This document shows positions 1 to 12,300 of a stretch of DNA of 64,000 bases, in pieces. The position numbers and the translations under genes are program-made. Each line of letters starts with the position of its first letter. The stretch's first letter is position 1. The notes beneath the pieces were generated by a model. The model was given only the letters and a program-made list of their open reading frames with translations, did no database searches and had not been told where the DNA came from. The stretch is from Apostichopus japonicus (taxonomy: Eukaryota; Echinodermata; Holothuroidea; Aspidochirotida; Stichopodidae). The stretch covers positions 20,484,303-20,548,302 of the forward strand of contig NC_092581.1 in the NCBI RefSeq assembly GCF_037975245.1. The letters are read 5' to 3'.

Positions 1-1660
1 TTGATTTGCCGACGGATCTGGAAGTGATGACTGAAATGGGGGAGGGGTCTAAGGGGATGGGGTGTCCCCTCCCCTTTTGAAAATTTTTAATTTTGAAACG
101 TCCTTAGATGCAATCTGGTGTATATTTTAAGTCAAATTTGATTTGCCGACGGATCTGGAAGTGGTGACTGAAATGGGGGCGGGGTCTAAGGGTAGGGGGT
201 GTCCCCTCCCCTTTTGAAAATTTTTAGTTTTGAAACGTCCTTAGATGCAATCTGGTGTATATTTTAAGTTAAATTTGATTTGCCGACGGATCTGGAAGTG
301 GTGACTGAAATCGGGGGAGGGGTCTAAGGGGAGGGGGTGTCCCCCTCCCCCTTGGCAAATTTTTAGATTTGAAACGTCCTTAGATGCAATCTGGTGCATA
401 TTTTAAGTCAAATTTCAATTGCCGACGGATCTGGAAGTGGTGACTGAAATGGGGGAGGGGTCTAAGGGTAGGGGGTGTCCCCTCCCCTTTTGAAAATTTT
501 TAGTTTTGAAACGTCCTTAGATGCAATCTGGTGTATATTTTCAGTCAAATTTGATTTGCCGACGGATCTGGAAGTGGTGACTGAAATGGGGGCGGGGTCT
601 AAGGGTAGGGGGTGTCCCCTCCCCTTTTGAAAATTTTTAATTTTGAAACGTCCTTAGATGCAATCTGGTGTATATTTTAAGTCAAATTTCAATTGCCGAC
701 GGATCTGGAAGTGGTGACTGAAATCGGGGAGGGGTCTAAGGGGAGGGGGTGTCCCCTCCCCTTTTGAAAATTTTTAGTTTTGAAACGTCCTTAGATGCAA
801 TCTGGTGTATATTTTAAGTCAAATTTGATTTGCCGACGGATCTGGAAGTGGTGACTGAAATGGGGGAGGGGTCTAAGGGGAGGGGGTGTCCCCTCCCCTT
901 TTGAAAATTTTTAGTTTTGAAACGTCCTTAGATGCAATCTGGTGTATATTTTAAGTTAAATTTGATTTGCCGACGGATCTGGAAGTGGTGACTGAAATGG
1001 GGGAGGGGTCTAAGGGGAGGGGTGTCCCCTCCCCTTTTGAAAATTTTTAGTTTTGAAACGTCCTTAGATGCAATCTGGTGTATATTTTAAGTCAAATTTG
1101 ATTTGCCGACGGATCTGGAAGTGGTGACTGAAATGGGGGCGGGGTCTAAGGGTAGGGGGTGTCCCCTCCCCTTTTGAAAATTTTTAGTTTTGAAACGTCC
1201 TTAGATGCAATCTGGTGTATATTTTAAGTTAAATTTGATTTGCCGACGGATCTGGAAGTGGTGACTGAAATCGGGGGAGGGGTCTAAGGGGAGGGGGTGT
1301 CCCCCTCCCCCTTGGCAAATTTTTAGATTTGAAACGTCCTTAGATGCAATCTGGTGCATATTTTAAGTCAAATTTCAATTGCCGACGGATCTGGAAGTGG
1401 TGACTGAAATGGGGGAGGGGTCTAAGGGTAGGGGGTGTCCCCTCCCGTTTTGAAAATTTTTAGTTTTGAAACGTCCTTAGATGCAATCTGGTGTATATTT
1501 TAAGTCAAATTTGATTTGCCGACGGATCTGGAAGTGGTGACTGAAATGGGGGGGGGGGGTCTAAGGGGAGGGGTCTACCCCTCCCCTTTTGAAAATTTTT
1601 AGTTTTGAAACGTCCTTAGATGCAATCTGGTGTATATTTTAAGTCAAATTTGGCACGGAA
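1..1660. repeat. ~137-bp minisatellite, 12 copies
   Basis: The motif GCCGACGGATCTGG recurs at 8, 145, 282, 421, 558, 695, 832, 969, 1105, 1242, 1381 and 1518, giving a period of 137-139 bp. Each unit holds a G-rich run followed by a C-rich run that could fold as a hairpin. A rarer variant (CTTGGCAAAT plus GTGCATATT) occurs at about 352-393 and again at about 1312-1353, 960 bp apart, so a block of seven units was itself duplicated. The array runs off the left edge. It seems to lie inside a hAT-like element whose right end is at 1827. Confidence 0.95.
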
Positions 1661-1827
1661 GAAGCTCCCGTTCTCCATTTCTCTATTCAGCTTTCCTTCT
1701 TTCTTCCCCTTCCGCTCTCTTCACCTTTTCTCCTTTTGCCGACAGACCAAAAATTTGCCGACAGCGACCAAATTATTGGGGGGGGGGGGTGTGACACCCC
1801 CCACACCCCCCGCTCGCTACGCCCCTG
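1..1827. mobile_element. Right part of a hAT-like non-autonomous element
   Basis: The sequence just right of the minisatellite ends in CGCTCGCTACGCCCCTG (to 1827). Its reverse complement, starting CAGGGGCGTAGCGAGCG, is the kind of terminal inverted repeat found in many hAT elements. The left end lies outside the window, so the inverted repeat pair and the 8-bp target duplication cannot be tested. A pyrimidine-rich stretch (1665-1760) and G/C runs (1778-1815) lie between array and end. No transposase coding is visible. Confidence 0.55.
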
Positions 1828-1951
1828 TATGTGTTAGGCCAGGGATTAGCCTAGTTTTACAATTTGATGGCAATTATTGTGCAAAACCATGGAGGGGCAC
1901 AGTAGATCGGGGCACAATGAATCACCGCGACCACTGATGCACTGTTTCCCT

Positions 1952-2338
1952 CAGTGGCGGAGCTAGGGGTATTGGTGAGGGGGGGGCAAGAATGGTCTGT
2001 AGGGGCGCTTTCAACATTATCTAAGCGGACCGCCACCACAGGTTGGCGCGGAGCGTACAGAAAATTTTTGAGTAAAGATACTCCCTAGATCGCTGGAAAT
2101 GACCCTTTCCGGGCCTTGCTAATTTGCAGATTAAAGAAGAATAAATAGGTGTCATCGCCATTTTGTCAGAAAATTACACCAACAGAATATGACAAATGTC
2201 AATAGGTAGATGAGAGCGCAATAAAAAGTCAATTATCGCGAATAAGTAAAAAGTAGCAAAAAGCTGAAAAGGGCGCCAGCAGTCCATTTGAGTCCGTCAG
2301 GGGGCATCCCCCCTGACTGCATGGACGCTCCGCCACTG
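1952..2338. mobile_element. hAT-type MITE with 8-bp target duplication
   Basis: A 387-bp element bounded by perfect 12-bp terminal inverted repeats (CAGTGGCGGAGC at 1952-1963, GCTCCGCCACTG at 2327-2338) and flanked by the identical 8-bp direct repeat GTTTCCCT (1944-1951 and 2339-2346). An 8-bp duplication and CAG-type ends are diagnostic of the hAT superfamily. It has no coding capacity. Its interior (CTAAGCGGACCGCCACC, AGATCGCTGGAAATG) resembles the element at 62106-62402, so both belong to one dispersed family. Confidence 0.85.
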
Positions 2339-2346
2339 GTTTCCCT

Positions 2347-3083
2347 GTTGATCTTTCGATTCATGCAAATCAGTTGAGGTAGAAATTGAATAAAAAGTAA
2401 GTATTGAACGTAGGCTATCATCTCAATGTGTTGATGTTGGCTATTCATTGTTGAGTTTTAGTGTGCTTACTACTATCAATTTTCTCGCTGCCTTTAAGTT
2501 TACATTGAGCTCTCTCAGTTTTCCCTGATGATCTATATATATATGCGAGTCAGTTGAGGTACATTTCGAGAAGAAAAAGTTGTATCTTTAATGGTTTAAA
2601 TGTTTGGAGTTTAGGCCTATAGTCATATATAGTTGAGTTTTAATGTGCATATTAATCTTGCTGCCGTTTAAATCACCTTGAGCCCTCTTATTTCCTTGCC
2701 GATCTATTGATATATGCAAACCAGTTGAGGACTATATCGAAAAACCTTTCATATTTTGAAAAGTATAGGCATTGGTTTCAATGTATTTGATGCCAGTGCG
2801 TTGGGTATTAGCATTTTTCTTTTAACCGTGCTGCGAAACAGGGCAGAACTTGGAAGTGGAAAAGACTTTCTATGAGTGAGGAAATGTATACAGTGAGTTT
2901 AGAATTTCGTATTTTATATTTCAGTACCAAAGAAAAGTATAATAAAAAACAAAACTTTAAGTGATTGCGTGCGTTTCGAAAAAGGAATTAGGCCTACATA
3001 ATGTTTGATCTTATGTTTTTCCTTATTTTTAAATGTAGGGGCCTAACAGCGGTATTGTTCATGGCTGAAATATAACATTTGAT
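2347..3083. other. Non-coding, AT-rich spacer
   Basis: I see no gene. The words TTTCCCTG, GATCTAT and CAGTTGAGG recur several times (about 2340-2380, 2520-2560, 2690-2730), which suggests a degenerate tandem repeat of about 180 bp. Confidence 0.4.
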
Positions 3084-3821
3084 CAGTGCCGTCGCCAGCG
3101 ACTCCAGGGAGTGACCGGGGGAGGGGGGGGGGGCTTGTGCTCCACCCAAAACCCCCAAAAATCGGGCACGCAGGTGCCCCCCAGATGCGATTAGTTTTTT
3201 TTTAAATACTCAAGTATAAACTTTTTACAAAGGACGAAATGTATTATGTTCATCACAATAACTAGTTGTTTTCTCTATAACAAGGTCACAGAGGCCTCAG
3301 CGTGAAGCGCTAGTGCCTAAACCTCACTACTACCCTGCATAAAGTTTAATTTAAATTTTCAACGCTCTTCTTCACTTTGTAAACTTCCCCCAAACCTTCA
3401 TAAGATGAAGGGTGCTGAAGTATATGCTTCCGCTCCAACTATTCAAGCGGAAAATACATATTTGTTCTCTCATTATGCATTCACCAGATAGCACCTAATT
3501 GCATCTTATGACTCTTAATTTTAAGTTTTGTAAAACTTATTTTATCCGCCTCAATTAAAACATAAATATCCGACTGACTAAGCCCGAAAATCCTTGAACA
3601 TAAAGTTGCGTCCATTTTCAAAATATAGCACCAGATTGCATCTTAGAACCTTGAATAATCAAAAGTTTCTCAAGGGGAGGTGGACACCACCTCCCCGTTA
3701 ACCCCCACCCCCAGGACGGTTTTCACAAATGAACATTGTACCACCTATTTAAGTGTTTCTTCCCCCCCCCCCACCCCCCGACCTTCTGTGCCCCAAGTTG
3801 AAATGTCTGGCGAAGCCAATG
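3084..3821. mobile_element. hAT-like non-autonomous element, 738 bp
   Basis: The ends are imperfect inverted repeats: CAGTGCCGTCGCCAG at the left and, on the other strand, CATTGGCTTCGCCAG at the right (12 of 15 match). The flanks CATTTGAT (3076-3083) and CATTCGAT (3822-3829) match at 7 of 8 bases, as expected for an aged hAT target duplication. Inside, at about 3627-3645, is an inverted copy of the word AGATGCAATCTGGTG found in every unit of the minisatellite at 1-1660, linking the two elements. No transposase is visible. Confidence 0.65.
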
Positions 3822-3969
3822 CATTCGATGACTGAAAATGACAGTGATACTTGTTAAATTCAGTGGTTACAGCTTAAAAAAGGATTTTGAAAGTATTTAT
3901 GAAAAAACGGCTCACATTATAAGACTAGACCACGCTTAGATGTGAGGTACTTAATGAATATGCAACACT

Positions 3970-4001
<32 letters not shown>

Positions 4002-5107
4002 TGAACATAATTATATTTGTATTCTGGGGTGGGGTGTACTTTTTAATTAATTTCTTTTATACATATCTTTTTATTTATATATTTTGTGTCTGTGTAATCC
4101 TGTGCTGGTTTTTTTTATGGTCGGGCTTTTCATGGGGCATGTGCACTTCTTAGACCTTACCCTGTTATGTTATGTTACTCAAGTTTGAGTGTTAGATTCC
4201 AAATTTGAGTTAAATTGTTAAAGTGGTAATCCACAATCCGGGCTTCATCTACATTTATGTCTTTCCTATTTTGGAATCGCATAGATTCACTTAAGTTGTC
4301 AAAGCTAAATAAACACATGCCATGCGATTTCTACATTTAATTCCATTAGATTACTGCCAATACTTTTCTATTAAATGGAGAAAAGGCTCGCGCACAAAGA
4401 AACGTCTGATGCCGTTATTCTGATCTAGTTTCAAATGATGTGTAACAGAACTGTTAGACACCACCATCGATCCCAGAAAATACACACAGCTTGCTACCGT
4501 CGGTAATTAGACACTAGTGTACAGTCAATACATACAGCTACGGTCAGTATCCACAACACAGTGTACATAGCAGCGATGGACATCTCAGTTCTAGATAAAA
4601 AAAAATAACAAGGTATCACGTTTCATTACTGTCTGCATTTTGGAGCGACAAGAAAAAAAAAAAACTTCACTTGCCAGCAACGGAAAGTTAACATTTTGCA
4701 GAGGGCGGTACGCGGTTTGGGGAGTCTTCAATGCCTTTAAGAAAGTAATGAAAAGGGAGCGATTTAAGAAATGACTATTGTACATGCTTTCTACATGTTA
4801 TACATTTCTGTATATATTTTATTAAGTTTCTGAGGTACGTGGATATGAACAGGCACTCGCAGACTTGACGAGACGGGAGGTGTGTTGAGCCCCAGTTTCA
4901 GAGTCAATAAAGGGACCTGGGGAAATCTGGAGTGCCCTCGGATATATGCGATGAAGGATAGAATGTTCTCATTTTCATAATATAGGCTCAACCTGGCTGT
5001 CTACGCTATGGGCACAGGGAATGCTTAACAGGACATGTGACAACATGTAGGCCTAATGCAGCGGAATCGTATGTATGTGACAATGTATAGGCATATACAG
5101 CAGAATC

Positions 5108-5169
<62 letters not shown>

Positions 5170-5998
5170 GATAATAGATAGGCCTATGTATGCAGCGAAA
5201 TCGTCTTTTTGTGACAATATATAGGCCTATACAGCGGAATACAGCGTATGTATGTGATAATTCGAGGCTTAGCAACAAGTCCACCTTCGGCGTTTTATGA
5301 TTGTGTAGAGTTATGGCATAAAGAAAAAAACATAACATGTGAATTTGTAAATCCCAGATCCATTATAAAACTTCAAACCGATAATATTAATAAAGTTATA
5401 ATGCAGACCCCAGCTTGTCCAACGACATGCCGGGTAATTATTGTAACTCAGATTTTGTGATTACTGCCAAAGGATAAATATAGACCTAAACTATACCGTA
5501 TGTATGCAAAATAATGTGTGTTTTTCTTGAACTTGCAATTGAAATGTAATATTTTCAATATGTTAAGAAAAGAGCCTGTATGTATAAACACCTCAACGGC
5601 AAACCCATTTTAGCGTTATTTATGAGGATAAATTCGACACAGTATCTATCATCACTTAAGATCATACTTTCACGGTTTTCTTTTGATTGCAAATAAAGAC
5701 CTTATATTACGTATTATACATGTAGTATTGCATATAACAATACAAGTAAATGAAGTCAAAATGTTTAGCATAAAATTATAATAATGTTCGTTTGAAAAAA
5801 AACAAACTACAAACAAACAATAAACGTTTTTCTACTAGCGTGATCAATATCAAACCTATACATTTGTATCTTGTTTGAAAATGGTATCTTGTTTGTAACT
5901 TGTTTGAAATTGGTGAGCATGCGCAACAATTGATTTAAAGGTATACTGCGGCAGCAGGCGATGCAATTGTAGCGTTTTGGCAATCCTGAACGGTAAAT

Positions 5999-6169
<171 letters not shown>

Positions 6170-7367
6170 ATCCTGCCAACACTATACCTTATCTACATAT
6201 TGAATTGAATTGCAGATGGTTACATACAAATGTTAGTTAGAATTATTGCTATAAAATTAAAGATTGCAAAGTTTGTAATATAATTCACCATCAAATATGT
6301 AACATATGTCGTCATCATCATGCAAACAGAAACACAAAACTTAGCAGTATATTAACGGTGATACAAGCAGGGATGTGCGCAAGGAACCATGCAGGGGATG
6401 GGCAGGGCCCACCTCCCATCACAATGGTCGTGGAGAATGGTTGGGTCGGGAGTTTTTCTTGATTCAACTGTGGCAGAATTTGACCACTGCTACGAGTGTA
6501 ATCCCAGGCCCTTCCCTTCCCAAATCAAAAAAGCTCACATAAAAAACATGTGTATTAATGAGCACATAATTGCGTCCAGAACAAGTTATAGACTTAACAT
6601 ATAATCTAAGTATGCATGAGAATGCACCATTTGATGTCGAATATTCTTCCTTGGGGAGGACCCTCAGACCCCTCTATATACATGGGAATATTCATTGAAT
6701 CGCATCTGGTCCTTTCATCTGACTCCATCTCCACCTCCACCTCTCTCACTCTCTCTCTGTCTGACCTCGGATATGAATATTCATTGATTATTAAACAGCG
6801 GAGCTAATGAGTTTGCAAGATTTGATAACAAGTATGGAAGTCAGTTATATTAACGACTGGATCGGGCATTAACGGTTACGTGTCATTGATTCACGGCAAT
6901 TTCGTAATGGCGTGCTGTTGCAAAATAAACACTGGTTTCAACTTCAAGTTCCAAACGATATGGGGCACCGTTGTGAATTTCTCTCGACGAGCGAAGTTCC
7001 TACAATCATCAGCGTTTCATATTAGCAAAGAAAAGAGTTTCTCTTTACATCGCGTATTCTTCACACCTCCGTCTTCTATGCTTATTTGCAAACCTCTCTA
7101 AAGAATACATGATGGTTCAGAACATATCCCTGATTAGACTGTTTCTATGTATTATCCGAATAGGCTGCATTCTCTCCAATCCCCCAACCCCCCACCCACC
7201 ATTCCCCCCCCCCATTACGTAATTTGACATTTAGACTCATAAGGCGTTTTCAAAAGCCGAATGGAATTCAGGATTTGTGAACTTAGAGGAACTTATCCAT
7301 CACGAAATAGTTTTCTGTCCAAGTCATTTAGATAGTCACCAATCAACTTGCAATATTGATGTAGGAT

Positions 7368-7424
7368 TTAAACACCAATACTATGTCCTCCATTATACTG
7401 GTTTGGGTAACCATTTGTGTTTAA
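7368..7424 (-). CDS. Gene A exon 13 (C-terminus and stop)
   Basis: Acceptor TTGCAG precedes a phase-0 exon of 18 codons plus TAA. It starts Leu-Asn-Thr-Asn, matching the Leu-Asn-Arg-Asn start of the last exon of B (28826-28852), and ends His-Ser-Ile-Gly-Val. Ser-Ile-Gly-Val could be a PDZ-ligand-like C-terminus, which is speculation. Confidence 0.7.
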   Translation of the reverse strand, partial: LNTNGYPNQYNGGHSIGV

Positions 7425-7535
7425 CTGCAAGAAAATAAAAATTAAACAATTAACATTTCATCAACTTTAAATTATGCATCCAATATGAATTAAGGAGTAA
7501 ATAATTAACTGCTAAATACTGCTCAACAGGTAGAG

Positions 7536-7567
<32 letters not shown>

Positions 7568-9325
7568 CCCTATAAATGAAAATCGTAATGAGTTGGAAAA
7601 TCAAGAACAGTGAAAAAACTTCAAGCCTCCACCGGGATTCGAACCACGGGCCTTCCGCTCTGTACGCGGACACCCTAACCACTAGGCTATGGACGCTGAT
7701 TGTATGTCCAGAGGTTCGAAATCGGTAAGGAAGGTCGTAATTCAACTGTAGGCTTTTGTCACCTGTATCTAACAATACTAGTTCTGTGTTTGGTGACATG
7801 CCTTACTCTAGAGATCAAACATTATGCTAACCAACTCGAAATCATTTGTGATTCCTAACGCCGGATCTCGAAAGAGATTCTTTGAATATATATATATATG
7901 TATATATATATAAATAGTAGACAATATTCACATGGTGTCCGATTTCAGGTTTGGAAACTATGCCAGTAATAGTCATTCTAATGTACGAAATTAAGATATA
8001 TAGCCAAAAAAGAACAAAACCCCGCAGATTATTTGATACATTAACTGAAATACAATTTTTCGAAAATGAAAAAAAAAGTAATTTACCGACGAGAGTTCAA
8101 GATTCGGAGGGGTACCATATTTGGAGTTCGTCTTTGGAATTGGATTCTGGAAAGGAATTATATGCAAATATATAATTATATTTGTGTCCTCGATAAATGT
8201 TCATAGCATAGCATTTCATTTCCAGACAACGACCGCCACAGTAAAATCAATCATTCATTCTATATAAAGATAGATAGACAGACAGACAGATAGAAAAGCT
8301 TACAACCTCTTGGACATATCTCATACATTATTTTTTTTTGTCATTTAAGTAAACTGTAACCAGTACTTACGAAATATGTCATGTTGGATATAACTTTTGC
8401 ATTCTGTTGCATCCGTTTTTCAATATCATCTTCATCTTCGAATTGCTCCATCATACTCCTCCTGTTATCTATTCCTTCACTAAAAGTCACCTCTGGTTGA
8501 TATTGCTTTGTGCCAACAGCAGTGTGTTTAGTTTTATTGTATGCGATGAGCCAGATAATTAGAACAATGATAAAAGCTAACCCAACTCCACCTGCGATGC
8601 TTGAACCAATAATAACAGCGGTTGATATAGTATCTGAAGATGATATAAATATGAAGGTAAAAAAACATACATATAGGAAGATTTTGCTATAATATTGCAT
8701 AGGCTCGGTTTCGTGTTCCTTCATTTCAGACATTTATCGCATTTTTTTCAAATTCGTTGCAAGTCTCCGGCGAGGGGCGGCGAAGTGGCAATTCATTGTA
8801 TTATTTACCTCAGAGACTGGGGTCATGCCAATCTCATCGAAATAGTATTTCCATACACTTCTGTTATTCTCGTATAACGATTTGCGATATAAAATTACAA
8901 GTCTATATAAGTTAATAGAATAAATAGAATATAATTACCGATTTTACACGCTGTGCCCTCCATTGGTATATTACTGTCTTGGTACGATCCAAATGCGCAT
9001 GTACATGTGTACGAACCCTTTCCAGTATTTATGCAAGTGCCGTAATTCTCATCACATTGGTGCAATTCTTCATCACAAGAATTTAAATCTGTTATTAAGG
9101 AAGCAAACAACTTTGCAGATATTATAAAAAAGTATACAAGTCAAGTCTTCCATATACGTACGTAAGCTGGAATCATATAAATAGTGTATCGATTGAATGT
9201 AGATATGATGGCAATTGAGGTTAACCGTAATAATGATGATGATGATAATGATGATGATAATAATAATAATAATAATGATGATGTTGATGATGATGATGAT
9301 AATAATAATAATAATAATAATAATT

Positions 9326-9356
<31 letters not shown>

Positions 9357-12300
9357 TATATAAAAGTATATAAAATAAGAATAATGACGACGACAATGAC
9401 GATGACGGTGACGATGATGGTTACGGCGACGGCGACTATGTTGACGATGATGATGATCATAATCATAATTATGATAATAAACAGTACGTTGCATACCAAT
9501 ACAATAAAGTGTTCGAGGAAGTCAGTAGCGACAAACTACAATTTCTATTTAGCCATGGTAACGATCACGTGATTATTGTGCACGCGCTTGTCTGTCCTCG
9601 CAAAATATCGACTTGCAGCCAAACATTTATTATTTTTGATAAAGTACACTTGCATTTTGTGTTTGATGGTTACTAAGCCATGACACATTTGTATTTGATT
9701 GGATACAACTCAGTCCATATAAAACAGAAAGTTTAAACACCTTGACTCCTTATCGTTTTGAGTGAAAAATTCCGTTAATGTAATAAACTGGAATGCTCCA
9801 TGATAAACTTTATGTCATGTTGCATGTTTACATTTGGTAAACCATTGAGGTTCTAATCTATTTATAATTCCAGGTATACATTAGGTGGACTAATATCTAA
9901 TATATTTGTAGGAGAACCATCTTACCTCTATCGAAAGAGATACACAAACTCTCTCTTTAAATGGATGTTTCATTATCATGTCCAATAATCAATATGAAGA
10001 AAGCTGTTAACCATGAATGTTATAAAGTGCAGTCTTTATCGTTCAATTGTCACTATGCCCAGTGTTAGTTCTTCTTTAAAGATGATTGTTAAACTCGTCC
10101 GTACACTTTGCTCCTTGCTTTGTACAAAATGGTAAACTTGTTAATACACAGTAGTTTCCGAAATGAAAAAGAACAAGAATTAGTTTATTAAGAATGATAA
10201 CCTCATGGACTCACCTGACGCGTTCACGGAAGATCCAACTGTAAAATTGTACTGCATTCCAGTGAGTGTAAATCCAGCATCATTCCCGCCAGCCTGTTCC
10301 GTCATATTTCCAGCTATCTCGTCGGCCGTTAACTCCGATGAACTAGTAATGACGGTAGCTACGTCTGCTATTACACTTCCTGGTTTGAAGGATAGCACGA
10401 AACAAGTCACGAAACTGTCGCCATCACCGATGGTTTCAAAAGAAAGCTCAAACTACGAAAATAAATACATAAATACAAAATGTTACATATCATGTAATTT
10501 AATTCATTTACGAAACTTTGAATTTGTTGTCGATTGTTTTGAAAATTTAACCCTAGTATCTTATTATCTTTGAACAATATGTTAGCCACTAGTAGTAATA
10601 ATAATATATAAAAAAATGTTTTAAAAATGTATAGTAATTTTGAATTTTTAGTCTAAGAATTTTAAAAACGTTAAGCTAGCATCTTATTCTTTTTTTGGAC
10701 GATATGTTATCCAATAAGTAAGCATTATATATATTAAAATAAACCAAGCTATACATAAACATGCAGAAGTTTGAGTTTGTAATCTTACTTCAAAAAAGAA
10801 AAATAAAGCTAGCATCTGATTGTTTATGGAAAATATGAGTAATCGTAATAAATACAATAAACAATCATGTGCTAGCCTCATTTTTTTGGAAGTAAGATTA
10901 CATAAGTCAAGCTTCTGCAGAATATTCACGTGCATCCAATTGTATACTTACAGCAATACAAATGTCTGCTTGAAGCTCTAGGAATTCTGAAGAGGAGTGG
11001 TCCTCATATCCCTCTTCAAATTTGGCTTCCAAAGTGATGATAACTTTCACCGAATCCGTTTCTGCATGAATTTGAGATATGGAGTATCACAATGGGTTAT
11101 CACAATATCGACGTAGCTTCGAAGTAAATTATTTTATTTAGGCTGCGTATTTCTATATTGCAATTCACCGCTATAGAAACTCAGTATCATCAATCATATT
11201 GATAATGGCCAATCCTAGATTATTGTACCTAAGAACCTTTAGGCATATTTAAAAATAATACACTGTACAAATTGACTCTATCCAAAGTGTGATAGCAATT
11301 GGGGTGTGGACCCGGGTCTTCGTTGCTGGGGTGGGTGGGCATGGAGAGGGAGGGGGGGGGGACGTTCCGCCCAAAGAACTGTTTTTCTAGGTAGCTTACG
11401 TTTAAAAGCACATGCTTACGATATAGCGGGGGGGGGGGTGAACCCCTCCCAGGACGGACATCAGCCAACATTTCTTCCCTCCCGCCTCTCTATTGTCTAT
11501 TGTTGGAGTGGAAATGTAATGATATGACCTACCGACACATGCACCATTCTTAAGAGTAAAACCAGGTTCGCAGATACAGTCTCCTTCCTCGCTGCAATAT
11601 CCACCTATGGCGGATTCACAATCTTTATCTGTACATGCAGCATCTGAAAACAAAATGAAAAGGTAATAACGAATAAATATTAATGTATTACATGAGCACG
11701 AAACAAAAATTCACTAAATAAAAAGACGGGAACCGGAGATTGAACAGTTGGAAGGACTTATACCACAGTTATGATAATTTGATATCTTTCATTTTTGAAA
11801 CTTTTGTATTAAAATAGTAGCATAAACCACTATAAGTAATTGGAATGTCACCCACACACACACAATCTGTACACAAACACATACACACACAATGTACAGA
11901 TGAAAACTTTGAATATTAGTTTCAATGCAATTTTGTTTCCTAAAAATTGACTTCATATAGCACGTCGACTTACAATTGGGGTATGAGAAACATATTTCTG
12001 TAATTTCTACTCACCCAGGCAAAGAAGGGAATCAGATGGGTAAAAGTTTCCGTCCGTACAAACAGCACTTGGATTTCCAACAAGTCGTTTATTATCCTCA
12101 CAACTGTATTCTATCACGTCTCCATCCTTGTATAGCGCTTTCTTTGGCTGCAAAGTCAATGGGGATTTTACATCCGGGGCATCGCATGTGCTATAGTCTA
12201 TCGAAGAAAAACATGGACAGAACAGTTGTTACAATAAAATGTTCACCAAGACTCATTCTGTACGAGTTACTATTTTTTTCTGTTGGTAAGACGGTAATGC

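Noticed and set aside
7628-7698. Functional tRNA gene on the minus strand
   Set aside because: Box A and box B are perfect but the acceptor ends do not pair; a SINE with a related truncated copy explains it better.
9073-9499. Poly-Ile and poly-Tyr frames
   Set aside because: Translation of AAT/GAT low-complexity DNA in an intron of gene A.
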